Of a stretch of DNA of 64,000 nt, positions 39,833-49,376 are shown piece by piece. The first letter of the stretch is position 1, and each line of letters opens with the position of its first letter. Below the pieces are notes generated by a model. It saw only the letters and a list, made by a program, of their open reading frames with translations, searched no databases and had not been told where the DNA came from. A program made the translations under genes and the position numbers. This DNA is from Palsa-459 sp035937595 (GTDB taxonomy: Bacteria; Actinomycetota; Acidimicrobiia; Acidimicrobiales; RAAP-2), in NCBI GenBank assembly GCA_035937595.1, contig DASZHS010000001.1:1-64000 (forward strand). Reading direction: 5' to 3'.

Positions 39833-40411
39833 ATGGTTCTCTCTGACCGCTCGATCCGAGAGGCGATCGAGGCAGGTCGGATCGTCATCGATCCCCTCGG
39901 TGTGGACTGCATCCAGCCCTCGTCCGTCGACCTGCACGTTGACCAGTACTTCCGGCTGTTCCGCAACCACACCTCGAGGGTGATCGACGTTCGAGAGGAT
40001 CAAGAGGACCTCACCGAGTTGGTCGACGTGGGAGCCGAAGGGCCGCTCATCTTGCACCCGGGCGAGTTCATGCTGGGTGCGACGATCGAGCGGGTCGGCG
40101 TCCCCGAGGACCTGGTCGCGCGGCTCGAGGGGAAGAGTTCGCTCGGCCGGCTCGGCCTGCTGATCCACTCGACGGCCGGCTTCGTCGACGCGGGGTGGGA
40201 CGGGCACCTCACCTTGGAGCTGTCGAACGTCGCCAACCTCCCGATCACGCTGTACCCAGGAATGAAGATCGGCCAGATCAGCTTCTTCCAGATGACGACC
40301 AAGGCCGACCGCCCCTACGGCTCGAGCGGGCTCAACTCCAAGTACCTCGGGCAGCGCGGCCCGACGCCCAGCCGCTACGCGGAGAACTTCCGCCGGCACA
40401 CCTCGTCGTGA
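39833..40411 (+). CDS. dcd: dCTP deaminase (probably also dUTPase)
   Basis: Deaminates dCTP to dUTP; actinobacterial members of this length usually also cleave dUTP to dUMP, supplying thymidylate synthesis. The 192-residue protein begins VLSDRSIREAIEAGRIVIDP and has PSSVDLHVDQYFRLFRN, LHPGEFMLGATIERV, LEGKSSLGRLGLLIHSTAGFVDAGWDGHLTLELSN (cited as EGKSSLGRLGLLIHSTAGF, with the catalytic Glu in LTLELSN) and SKYLGQRGPTPSRY. TAGCGT (39818-39823) lies 9 nt before the ATG, so the leader is at most a few nucleotides. Confidence 0.96.
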   Translation: MVLSDRSIREAIEAGRIVIDPLGVDCIQPSSVDLHVDQYFRLFRNHTSRVIDVREDQEDLTELVDVGAEGPLILHPGEFMLGATIERVGVPEDLVARLEGKSSLGRLGLLIHSTAGFVDAGWDGHLTLELSNVANLPITLYPGMKIGQISFFQMTTKADRPYGSSGLNSKYLGQRGPTPSRYAENFRRHTSS

Positions 40412-40445
40412 ACGGCTCGCTGGGCTGCGGGACGAGGGACCTCGC

Positions 40446-42494
40446 GTGACGGCCACCCGCCTCGTCGTCGGCCTCGGGGTCACCGCGGTGTGCTTCGCCG
40501 TGGCCGGGCTCCGGTTCTGGTGGCTGCGCCGGCTCATCGGGACCGGCGTCCCCGCACCGGGCCGCTGGAAGGGCTTCCGTCCGCGCGCTGAGGCCGAGCT
40601 CGTCGAGGTCGCGGGGCAGCGCAAGCTGCTGCGCTGGACGGTGCCGGGGCTCGCGCACTTCTTCACGATGTGGGGCTTCACGATCCTGTTGCTCACGATC
40701 ATCGAGGCGTACGGGGCGCTCTTCAGCCGCAGCTTCCACATCTGGTTCATCGGAACCGACGCCTGGGTCGGGTTCCTCGAGGACTTCTTCACGGTCGCCG
40801 TCCTCGTCAGCCTCTGCGTCTTCGCCGTGATCCGCGTCGTCAACTCGCCGGCGCGCAAGGAGCGCTCGAGCCGGTTCTACGGCTCGCACACCGGGGCGGC
40901 GTGGCTGGTCCTCGCCTACATCGCCGCGGTGATGGTCACGCTCCTGCTCTACCGTGCCGCGCAGGTCAACACGGGCTACTTCCCCTACGGCACGTCCACC
41001 TGGGCGTTCGCGAGCCACACCGTCGCGAGCTGGCTCGCCCCCCTCGGGACGTCGGCCAACAGCGCCATCGAGACGACGTTCCTCCTGCTCAACATCGCGG
41101 TCATCGCCTCGTTCCTCGTCTTCGTCTCGTACTCGAAGCACCTGCACATCTTCATCGCGCCGATCAACGTTGCGTCGTCGCGGCGGCCCCGCGCGCTCGG
41201 GGCGCTCGACAAGACGCCCGACATGGACATGGAGCACGTGAGCGAGGACACCGTGTTCGGCGTCGGGCACGTCGGCGAGTTCACCTGGAAGCAGATGCTC
41301 GACTTCGCCACCTGCACCGAGTGCGGACGGTGCCAGTCGCAGTGCCCGGCGTGGAACACGGGCAAGCCGCTCAGCCCGAAGCTCGTGATCATGGACCTTC
41401 GCGACACCCTCTTCGCGTCGGCGGACCGTCTGCTCGCCGGGGCGCCGAACGACGGCGACACGCTCGTGCCCTCGGTCATCGACCCCGACGTGCTGTGGAG
41501 CTGCACGACGTGCGGGGCTTGCGTCGAGGAGTGCCCCGTCGACATCGAGCACGTCGACGCCATCATCGACATGCGTCGCTACGAGGTGCTCATGGAGTCG
41601 CGGTTCCCCACCGAGGCGGGGTTGCTCCTCCGCAACCTCGAGAACCAGGGGGACCCGTGGGGGCTGGGGGCGGCAAAGCGCACCGACTGGCTGGCCGAGC
41701 TCGACTTCGAGGTGCCCGTGGTCAACGACGTGATCCCCGAGGACGTCGAGTACCTCTACTGGGTGGGCTGCGCGGGGTCCCTCGACGAGCGCGGTCGCAA
41801 GCAGGTGGTCTCGACGGCGCGGATGCTGCACCGCGCCGGCGTCCGCTTCGCGATCCTCGGGCCGAAGGAGTCGTGCACGGGCGACCCGGCGCGCCGGATG
41901 GGCAACGAGTACCTCTACCAAGAGCTCGCCAAGGCGAACATCGAGACGCTGCACGCGGCGGGCGCGCGAAAGATCGTCGTCACCTGTCCGCACTGCTTCA
42001 ACTCGATCCGCAACGAGTACCCCGCGCTCGGTGGGGAGTTCGAGGTCGTCCACCACGCCCAGCTGCTCGACACCCTGGTCCGCGACCACCGCCTCACGCC
42101 CGGGACCGGGTACCAGGGGACCGTCACCTACCACGACCCGTGCTACCTCGGCCGCCACAACCGCGTGTTCGACGAGCCGCGCGGCGTGCTCGACGCGATC
42201 CCCGGCGTGCGGACTGTCGAGATGGGGCGCTGCCGCGAGAAGGGGTTCTGCTGCGGCGCGGGTGGCGCGAGGATGTGGATGGAAGAGACGATCGGCACGC
42301 GTGTCAACCGGAACCGCACCGAGGAGGCCCTCGCGACGGGCGCCGACGTCGTGTCCACGGCGTGCCCCTACTGCATGATCATGCTCGACGACGCCGTGAA
42401 GGCCGAGGGCCGCGGCGACGACGTCCGGGTCCTCGACATCTCCCAGGTCCTGGAGGCCTCGCTCGCCGTGCAGCCCACCCCACCGTCTGGGTGA
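40446..42494 (+). CDS. HdrD-like Fe-S oxidoreductase with NarI-type membrane domain
   Basis: Membrane-bound electron-transfer protein of 682 residues. The N-terminal third has about five helices (LVVGLGVTAVCFAVAGLRFWW, FTILLLTIIEAYG, WLVLAYIAAVMVTLLLY, FLLLNIAVIASFLVFVSY) like the NarI/gamma haem subunit. Two 4Fe-4S motifs follow: CTECGRCQSQCP and CTTCGACVEECP. The C-terminal half has two Cys-rich domains: GCAGSLDERGRK with CTGDPARR and CPHCFNS, then DPCYLGRHN with GFCCGAGGARMW and CPYCMIM. This matches the actinobacterial Rv0338c-like family, thought to move electrons between quinones and an unknown donor. GTG 40446 is 34 bp after dcd. Confidence 0.9.
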   Translation: MTATRLVVGLGVTAVCFAVAGLRFWWLRRLIGTGVPAPGRWKGFRPRAEAELVEVAGQRKLLRWTVPGLAHFFTMWGFTILLLTIIEAYGALFSRSFHIWFIGTDAWVGFLEDFFTVAVLVSLCVFAVIRVVNSPARKERSSRFYGSHTGAAWLVLAYIAAVMVTLLLYRAAQVNTGYFPYGTSTWAFASHTVASWLAPLGTSANSAIETTFLLLNIAVIASFLVFVSYSKHLHIFIAPINVASSRRPRALGALDKTPDMDMEHVSEDTVFGVGHVGEFTWKQMLDFATCTECGRCQSQCPAWNTGKPLSPKLVIMDLRDTLFASADRLLAGAPNDGDTLVPSVIDPDVLWSCTTCGACVEECPVDIEHVDAIIDMRRYEVLMESRFPTEAGLLLRNLENQGDPWGLGAAKRTDWLAELDFEVPVVNDVIPEDVEYLYWVGCAGSLDERGRKQVVSTARMLHRAGVRFAILGPKESCTGDPARRMGNEYLYQELAKANIETLHAAGARKIVVTCPHCFNSIRNEYPALGGEFEVVHHAQLLDTLVRDHRLTPGTGYQGTVTYHDPCYLGRHNRVFDEPRGVLDAIPGVRTVEMGRCREKGFCCGAGGARMWMEETIGTRVNRNRTEEALATGADVVSTACPYCMIMLDDAVKAEGRGDDVRVLDISQVLEASLAVQPTPPSG

Positions 42495-42516
42495 CGCCGC
42501 ACAACTTCACGCCCTC

Positions 42517-42543
42517 GTAACGCATCGCTAACGGCGTCGAAAC
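42517..42543 (+). promoter_or_regulatory. GlnR-type operator: GTAAC-n6-CTAAC-n6-GAAAC
   Basis: Three half-sites, GTAAC (42517-42521), CTAAC (42528-42532) and GAAAC (42539-42543), are each 11 bp apart, the GTnAC-n6-GAAAC spacing known for actinobacterial GlnR. They lie 55 bp before the amt GTG. GlnR activates amt-glnK under nitrogen limitation in Streptomyces and Mycobacterium. Confidence 0.75.
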
Positions 42544-42597
42544 ACACACCGGTCACACTCACCGCCAGGCAGAACCGCCGCCGCGGAGGAGGACCCA

Positions 42598-44079
42598 GTG
42601 CACCTCATTGCGATCGGGCCCTACCCGAGCTGGCTCAACCCCGGCGACAACGCATGGCAGCTCGTCGCCGCGACGCTCGTCGGGCTGATGAGCCTGCCGG
42701 CGCTCGCCGTGCTCTACGGCGGACTCGTCCAACGGCGCTGGATCGTGAACACGATGCTCATGGCGTTCGTCGGGTTCTCGGCCGTCCTCGTCGTCTGGGT
42801 GCTGTGGGGCTACAACCTCGCGTTCGGCCCGCTCTCGCACTTCGGGGCGACGGGCTCGTTCCTGTCGGGGTTCGTCGGCAAGTTCTGGCCGATGGCGAGC
42901 CACTTCGGCGAGCAGAACCAGGCCGTCTCCGGCGCCCTTCCCTCCGGGCTGCACTTCCACTTCCCGACGGCCACGTTCGCGTACTTCCAGGTCGTCTTCG
43001 CCGCGATCACGCCGCTGCTCTTCCTGGGCGCGGTCGTCGGGCGCATCAAGTTCCGGGCCTGGCTCTTCTTCGTGCCGCTCTGGATCACGTTCGTGTACTG
43101 CATCAACGCGGCGCTGCTGTGGGGTGGCGGCTTCCTCGCCCAGAAGGGCGCCGTCGACTACTCGGGCGGCTACGTCATCCACCTCTCCGCTGGCGTCGCG
43201 GGCTTCGTCGCCGCCTGGGTCGTCGGGCCGCGGCTGCGGCGCGACCGCGACCACGGGGTCCCGAACAACCTGATGATGGTGGCGCTCGGCGCAGGGATCC
43301 TGTGGCTCGGCTGGAACGGGTTCAACGGCGGGGACCCCTTCTATGCGGGCGTGGACGCGGCGTCGGCCGTGCTCAACACGAACCTCGCGACCGCGACGGC
43401 GGTGCTCACCTGGGTCGTGTTCGACATCTGCTTCAGCAGGGCGCGCAAGCCGACGTTCCTTGGAGCGATCAACGGCATGATCTGCGGCCTGGTGGGGATC
43501 ACCCCCTCGGCCGGCTGGGTGAACGGCTTTGGGGCGATCATGGTCGGGCTGATCTGTTCCTCGCTCGTCTGGGTGTCGTGGAACTACCTGAGCCGGGTGC
43601 GCCCGTTCTCCAAGGTCGACGACGCGCTCGGCGTCGTGTACACCCATGGCATCGCGGGCCTCGTGGGCGGCCTCCTCGTCGGCGTGCTCGCGGACCCCGG
43701 GATGATCGAGTACGTGAGCGGCACCAAGCACCCCGGCGGCCCGGGGTCCTTCGGCGTCAGCGGTTTCCTCTACTCGCACAGCTTCCACCAGCTCTGGGAG
43801 CAGTTCCTCGCGGCGTCGTGGATCATCGTGTTCACCGCCGTGGCGACGTTCCTCATCCTGCGGGTCGTGAAGGTCCTGGCGCGGGGGCTGCGCGAGCCCG
43901 ACGAGGTCCTGCTGGTCGGGGACCTCGCGATCCACGACGAAGAAGCGCTCCCGCGCGAGACGTTCGCAGAGCGGGTCGACGCGCTTGCCCGGCACTCCAA
44001 CGGCAACGGCAACGGCCACGGCAACGGCGAGGGCAACGGCCACGGAGCGGTGATCGAGAAGGTGAAGGAGCCCGCATGA
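42598..44079 (+). CDS. amt: Ammonium transporter
   Basis: Membrane channel for ammonium uptake, 493 residues with about eleven helices. Seen: NAWQLVAATLVGLMSLPALAVLYGG (cited as LVGLMSLPALAVLYGGLVQRR), the signature DYSGGYVIHLSAGVAGFVAAWVVGPR (with the pore His of VIHLSAGVAG), LGWNGFNGG and VVYTHGIAGLVGGLLVGV with the second pore His. It has an unusual Gly/Asn/His-rich tail (HSNGNGNGHGNGEGNGHG) near the C-terminus, encoded by repeated ggcaacggc units. GTG start with GAGGAGG. The stop overlaps the glnK start (ATGA). A GlnR-type site controls the pair. Confidence 0.95.
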   Translation: MHLIAIGPYPSWLNPGDNAWQLVAATLVGLMSLPALAVLYGGLVQRRWIVNTMLMAFVGFSAVLVVWVLWGYNLAFGPLSHFGATGSFLSGFVGKFWPMASHFGEQNQAVSGALPSGLHFHFPTATFAYFQVVFAAITPLLFLGAVVGRIKFRAWLFFVPLWITFVYCINAALLWGGGFLAQKGAVDYSGGYVIHLSAGVAGFVAAWVVGPRLRRDRDHGVPNNLMMVALGAGILWLGWNGFNGGDPFYAGVDAASAVLNTNLATATAVLTWVVFDICFSRARKPTFLGAINGMICGLVGITPSAGWVNGFGAIMVGLICSSLVWVSWNYLSRVRPFSKVDDALGVVYTHGIAGLVGGLLVGVLADPGMIEYVSGTKHPGGPGSFGVSGFLYSHSFHQLWEQFLAASWIIVFTAVATFLILRVVKVLARGLREPDEVLLVGDLAIHDEEALPRETFAERVDALARHSNGNGNGHGNGEGNGHGAVIEKVKEPA

Positions 44080-44414
44080 AGCTCGTGACGGCCATCCTCA
44101 ATCCCGGCGGACTCGACGAGGTCCGCTCCCGCGTCCGCGCCCTCGGGGTGAGCGGCATGACGATCACCGAGGCGCACGGCGTCGGCCATGAGGCGGGCCA
44201 CGCCGAGGTCTACCGAGGTGCCGAGTACGAGGTGGACTTCGTACCACGGCTGCGCGTCGAGATCCTGGTCGACGACGAGGACGCGGATCGGGTGACCGAG
44301 ACGATCGCGCAGTGGGCGACGACCGGGCACGTGGGCGATGGGAAGGTCTGGGTGACCCACGTCGAGTCCGCGGTGCGCATCAGCACCGGGGAGCGCGACG
44401 CCGCCGCGGTCTGA
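44076..44414 (+). CDS. glnK: PII nitrogen regulatory protein
   Basis: Trimeric sensor that binds ATP/ADP/2-oxoglutarate and blocks the Amt pore when nitrogen is sufficient. At 112 residues it has the PII T-loop with the conserved modifiable Tyr in EVYRGAEYEVDFVPR, ITEAHGVGHEAGH before it, and the nucleotide-binding TGHVGDGKVWVTHVESAVRISTGERD (cited as GHVGDGKVWV and RISTGERD). The N-terminus (AILNPGGLDEVRSRV) departs from the usual IIKPFKL. The ATG overlaps the amt stop, which is the standard amt-glnK arrangement. It converges on gpmA with 2 bp between stops. Confidence 0.95.
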   Translation: MKLVTAILNPGGLDEVRSRVRALGVSGMTITEAHGVGHEAGHAEVYRGAEYEVDFVPRLRVEILVDDEDADRVTETIAQWATTGHVGDGKVWVTHVESAVRISTGERDAAAV

Positions 44415-44416
44415 GC

Positions 44417-45172
44417 TCAGCCCGCCTGGCGTGCGACCGCGTCCGCGGCCGCGGCCGCGGCCGCGGGGTCGCCGAGATAGCGCGAGTCGAGGACCCCCAT
44501 CGCGTCGTCGAGCTCCAGCACGTAAGGGATGCCCGTCGGCACCTCGACGCCCGGGATCGCCTCGGGCGCGATCGCCTCCAGGTGCATGCGCAGCGCGCGG
44601 ATCGAGTTGCCGTGCGCGGCGATGAGCACGGCACCGCCCCTCGCCCCCTCGGTGCGCAGGTCCGGGACGATCGTGTCATCGAAGCAGGGGAGCACGCGGG
44701 CGACGACGTCCTTCAGGCACTCCGTCGCCGGCAGGAGCTCGCGGGGCACGTCGCGGTAGCGGGGGTCGGTGTCGCTGCGTCGCGGGTCGCCCGGGGGCAT
44801 CGGCGGCGGCGGCACGTCGTAGCTCCGGCGCCACGCGTGGACCTGCTCGCGCCCGTAGCGCTCGGCGGACTCCTTCTTGTTGCGACCGGTGAGATCCCCG
44901 TAGTGCCGCTCGTTCAGCCGCCAGCTGCGCCGGACGGGCAGCCAGCTGCGGTCGGCCGTGGCGAGCGCGAGCTCGGCGGTGCGGATCGCGCGCGAGAGGA
45001 CCGAGGTGTGCAGGACGCGCAGGTCCAGACCGGGCTCGTCACGGAGCAGCGCACCGGCGGTCACGGCCTCGCGCTCACCGGCGCCGGTGAGGCCGACGTC
45101 CTCCCAGCCGGTGAACAGGTTCTGCTCGTTCCATACGGACTGGCCGTGTCGCAGGAGCACGAGCGTCGGCAC
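44417..45172 (-). CDS. gpmA: 2,3-bisphosphoglycerate-dependent phosphoglycerate mutase
   Basis: Glycolytic enzyme interconverting 3- and 2-phosphoglycerate, 251 residues. Seen: LVLLRHGQSVWNEQNLFTGW with the catalytic His, RAIRTAEL, WRLNERHYGDLTGRNKKESAERYG, the charged DVPPPPMPPGDPR loop and LIAAHGNSIRALRMHLE with the second His. The C-terminus has an Ala run encoded by a GCGGCC repeat (about 44444-44464). The GTG at 45172 is 6 nt after TACTGT (45184-45179), giving a leaderless mRNA. In Mycobacterium gpm1 sits next to senX3-regX3; here the RegX3-like gene is about 12 kb away. Confidence 0.95.
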   Translation of the reverse strand: MPTLVLLRHGQSVWNEQNLFTGWEDVGLTGAGEREAVTAGALLRDEPGLDLRVLHTSVLSRAIRTAELALATADRSWLPVRRSWRLNERHYGDLTGRNKKESAERYGREQVHAWRRSYDVPPPPMPPGDPRRSDTDPRYRDVPRELLPATECLKDVVARVLPCFDDTIVPDLRTEGARGGAVLIAAHGNSIRALRMHLEAIAPEAIPGVEVPTGIPYVLELDDAMGVLDSRYLGDPAAAAAAADAVARQAG

Positions 45173-45249
45173 CACCGCACAGTAGCCACGACGCTTCGCC
45201 GTCCCGCCGCGGGGACGCCGGCACCGGCGGGTCGTGGTGGTGCGGGTCG

Positions 45250-45717
45250 TCACTCGCCCGGCGGGCCACCGCACGGCGTGTAGGGCGACCAGTGCCACGT
45301 GATGCGGACCTCGGTCGGCACGACGATGGCGCAGCGCGTGCGCTTCACCGTGCCGAGGCCGTCGTCGTAGACGGTCCAGCCGTGCAGGACGTACATCGTG
45401 AAGACGTCGTAGGCGCCGTCGTCTTGGACGCTCCGCTGTGCGGCCCCCGACGACCGGCGGGGGACGAGCTTGGCCGCGGCCCAGTACACGGGGCCATCGA
45501 GCGCGTAGTAGGTCATGCCCTTCGCGAGCCCGACGTAGTCGCGCACCGGCAGGTGGTGCGCGGCGGCGCCCGCCGCGAGGAGCGCCGCTTCGAGGCCGGG
45601 CGTCACGCGAAGCCCCTGGGTACCCATCACCGCCCTCGGCGACGACCCACCCCCACACGCGGTGAGCGACGCCGCGCCGACGAGCACCCAGGCGACGACG
45701 AGTGCCGTTCGCCACAT
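45250..45717 (-). CDS. Lipoprotein of unknown function, paralogue A
   Basis: Predicted lipoprotein of 155 residues. The signal ends in the lipobox LTAC with Cys21, followed by GGGSS. The mature domain contains LLAAGAAAHHLPVRDYVGLAKGMTYYALDGPVYWAAAKLVP (cited as HHLPVRDYVGLAKGMTYYA), SVQDDGAYDVFT, GWTVYDDGLG and CAIVVPTEVRITWHWSPYTPCG. The same blocks occur in the next gene upstream, so the two are tandem duplicates that have diverged. Two Cys near the end may form a disulfide. A GGGAGGGG ribosome site precedes the ATG. Family unknown to me. Confidence 0.75.
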   Translation of the reverse strand: MWRTALVVAWVLVGAASLTACGGGSSPRAVMGTQGLRVTPGLEAALLAAGAAAHHLPVRDYVGLAKGMTYYALDGPVYWAAAKLVPRRSSGAAQRSVQDDGAYDVFTMYVLHGWTVYDDGLGTVKRTRCAIVVPTEVRITWHWSPYTPCGGPPGE

Positions 45718-45793
45718 CGAGCCCCTCCCGACGCGCGCACCGCACCCCGCCACGGGCTCATTAGGTCGGTGGCGGCGCCCGGTGGCCGAACGC

Positions 45794-46342
45794 TCACACA
45801 CCGGCCGGCACGCCGCAGGGGGTCGCCAGCGACCAGCCCCAGACGGTGCGCACGGCGGTGGGCACGCGGATCGCACAGATGGTGCCGTGCTGGCCGCCGA
45901 GCCCGTCGTTGAACGCCGTCCACGCACCGTGCGACGCCTTGGTGAAGATGGCGTAGGCGCCGTCGTCCTGCACGCTCACCTGGGCTCGCTGCGACGCGGC
46001 GCTCGGGACCACCTGCGCCCCTGCCCAGTAGAGCTGGGTGGTCGGGTCGTACGCGTAGAACGTCTTGCCCGTGGCGAGGCCCGTGTAGGCCGAGGCCGGC
46101 AGCGAGTGCGCGGCCGCGAACGCGGCGACGAGCGCCGACCTGATCCCGGCGGTCACCGCCAGGTTCTGCGCACCCGAGCCCGACGTGGCGGACGTGGTCG
46201 TGGGCGGTGTCGCGCTGGGCGACGAGCCACAAGCCGCGAGCACGAGGGCGCTGGCGGCCACCAGCGCGGCGACGGCGACGCCCTTCAGCGGCGGCCGGGT
46301 GCTCGCCCGGTGCTGGCCCGGCGACGCATCGGGCCGCCGCAC
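45794..46342 (-). CDS. Lipoprotein of unknown function, paralogue B
   Basis: Predicted lipoprotein of 182 residues, paralogous to the gene at 45250. Signal VAVAALVAASALVLAACGSS with lipobox LAAC, then a Ser/Thr/Pro-rich spacer. The domain shows AAFAAAHSLPASAYTGLATGKTFYAYD, YWAGAQVVPSAAS, SVQDDGAYAIFT, AWTAFNDGLG, CAIRVPTAVRTVWGWSLATPCG (each cited in part above for the other copy). The start is uncertain: GTG 46342 gives an N-terminal basic stretch of about 22 residues before the signal, and no ATG is available between it and the neighbouring gene. It is 10 bp downstream of the small ABM-like gene. Confidence 0.7.
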   Translation of the reverse strand: MRRPDASPGQHRASTRPPLKGVAVAALVAASALVLAACGSSPSATPPTTTSATSGSGAQNLAVTAGIRSALVAAFAAAHSLPASAYTGLATGKTFYAYDPTTQLYWAGAQVVPSAASQRAQVSVQDDGAYAIFTKASHGAWTAFNDGLGGQHGTICAIRVPTAVRTVWGWSLATPCGVPAGV

Positions 46343-46352
46343 GACCGGGACC

Positions 46353-46628
46353 TCAGCCCTTGACGATGTTGTGAATGGGGGAGACCATCGGCTCGCCGGG
46401 GTCCGCACCGACCTCGGCCATGATCGGCCGGAGCGTCTCGCCGAAGGCCTGGAACGACGCCTCGGAGTCCCAGACGTCGAAGACCTGGATGGAACCCTCG
46501 TGCTCCATCGCGACGTGGTACAGCCGTCCCTTGGGGGCGCCGGCGCCGGCGGCCTCGAGGCGCTTGAGGGCGTCGTCGTAGACGTCGGGGGCGAAGTTGC
46601 TGGGCTGGAAGTAGAGGCCGAGGGGCAT
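46353..46628 (-). CDS. Small ABM/Dabb-like ferredoxin-fold protein
   Basis: Cytosolic protein of 91 residues. The blocks LYFQPSNFAPDVYDDALKRLEAAG, LYHVAMEHEGSIQVFDVWDSEASFQAFGETLRPIMAE (cited as IQVFDVWDSEASFQAF) and PMVSPIHNIVK follow the pattern of dimeric alpha-beta barrel (ABM-like) proteins that include monooxygenases and stress proteins. VWDSEASFQAF is the family's most recognisable stretch. AAGGAG stands before the ATG. It is upstream of paralogue B on the same strand with 10 bp between them, so they may be cotranscribed. Confidence 0.75.
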   Translation of the reverse strand: MPLGLYFQPSNFAPDVYDDALKRLEAAGAGAPKGRLYHVAMEHEGSIQVFDVWDSEASFQAFGETLRPIMAEVGADPGEPMVSPIHNIVKG

Positions 46629-46778
46629 GTCGTCTCCTTGTTGGTGGCCAGGCGGTTCCCGGCGGTGCGTCAGGTCTGGGCGGCGGAGCCTACCGAGGCC
46701 CTCGCCGAGCGACAACCGGATCCTGGCTCCCCGGCGCGGCCCGCCCCCCGGCCCACGGGCCCTCCCGGGCCACTCAGA

Positions 46779-46835
46779 GTTGACAAGAAGGGCAGCAAGT
46801 TCTACTTGACAAGGGTCCTATCAAGTTTGTAGAAT
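46779..46835 (+). promoter_or_regulatory. dnaK promoter with two HspR (HAIR) operators
   Basis: CTTGA-n11-TCAAG (46805-46825) matches the HAIR consensus outer bases; a weaker copy, GTTGA-n11-GCAAG (46779-46799), lies 26 bp upstream. The promoter TTGACA (46806-46811)-n18-TAGAAT (46830-46835) has its -35 inside the main HAIR, so HspR binding would block RNA polymerase. The hspR gene is the fourth gene of the operon. Confidence 0.8.
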
Positions 46836-46911
46836 GTCTGCTGATCTCCCGTGGCACGCCCGTCGGACCCGCCGGCGGCCGCCCCGGGGGCCACCAGGAG
46901 CGGAGCACGCG

Positions 46912-48743
<1,832 letters not shown>

Positions 48744-48747
<4 letters not shown>

Positions 48748-49376
48748 GCGCGGGGTTCGAGGACGGCGGGGGAGGTCCCGCGCCGCGCTCGAGTGAGGCC
48801 AGGTCCGACGCGCCGACGGGCGAGACGCCCGCGACGCGCCCGGGCGACGCCGCGCCCGGCGCCGACGATGACGCGGGCACGGCGACCGCCGGTGCGATCG
48901 ACGGCGTGTCGTTCGCGGCCGTTGACGAGCGCAGTGAGCTCGAGCGCGAGCGCGACGAGTACCTCGACGCGCTCCGGCGGGTGCAGGCCGACTTCGAGAA
49001 CTACCGCAAGCGGGTCGACCGACAGTTCGAGGAGCTCGCCGCCCGCGGCGTCGCCACCCTCGTGGGCCGAATCCTGCCCGTCCTCGACACGCTCGACCTC
49101 GCCGAGGACCACCTGCTCGCCGAGCCGCCGGGCAGTGGTGCGGTCGCGGCGGAGACCAAGGCCCTCGTCCAGGCGCGCGCGCTCCTGCTCGACACCTTGG
49201 AGAAGGAGGGGCTCGAGCGCGTGGGCGCGGCCGGCGAGCCCTTCGACCCCACGGTCCACGACGCGGTCGCGCACGCCGAGGCCCAGGGCGGACCGACCGT
49301 CGACGAGGTGCTGCGATCGGGCTACCGGTGGCGCGGGCAGGTGCTGCGGCCCGCGATGGTGAAAGTCAGGGGCTGA
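48744..49376 (+). CDS. grpE: Nucleotide exchange factor GrpE
   Basis: Releases ADP from DnaK. The 210-residue protein has a disordered acidic N-terminus of about 60 residues (Gly/Pro/Ala/Asp), a long helix ERSELERERDEYLDALRRVQADFENYRKRVDRQ (cited as LRRVQADFENYRKR) and the C-terminal wing AVAHAEAQGGPTVDEVLRSGYRWRGQVLRPAMVKV (cited as VLRSGYRWRGQVLRPAMVKV). GTG start overlaps the dnaK stop; its TGA overlaps the dnaJ ATG by one base. Confidence 0.96.

Noticed and set aside
44440..44466. GCGGCC hexamer run as a structural element
   Set aside because: It encodes the Ala-rich C-terminus of GpmA and is expected from codon bias; no independent sign of function.
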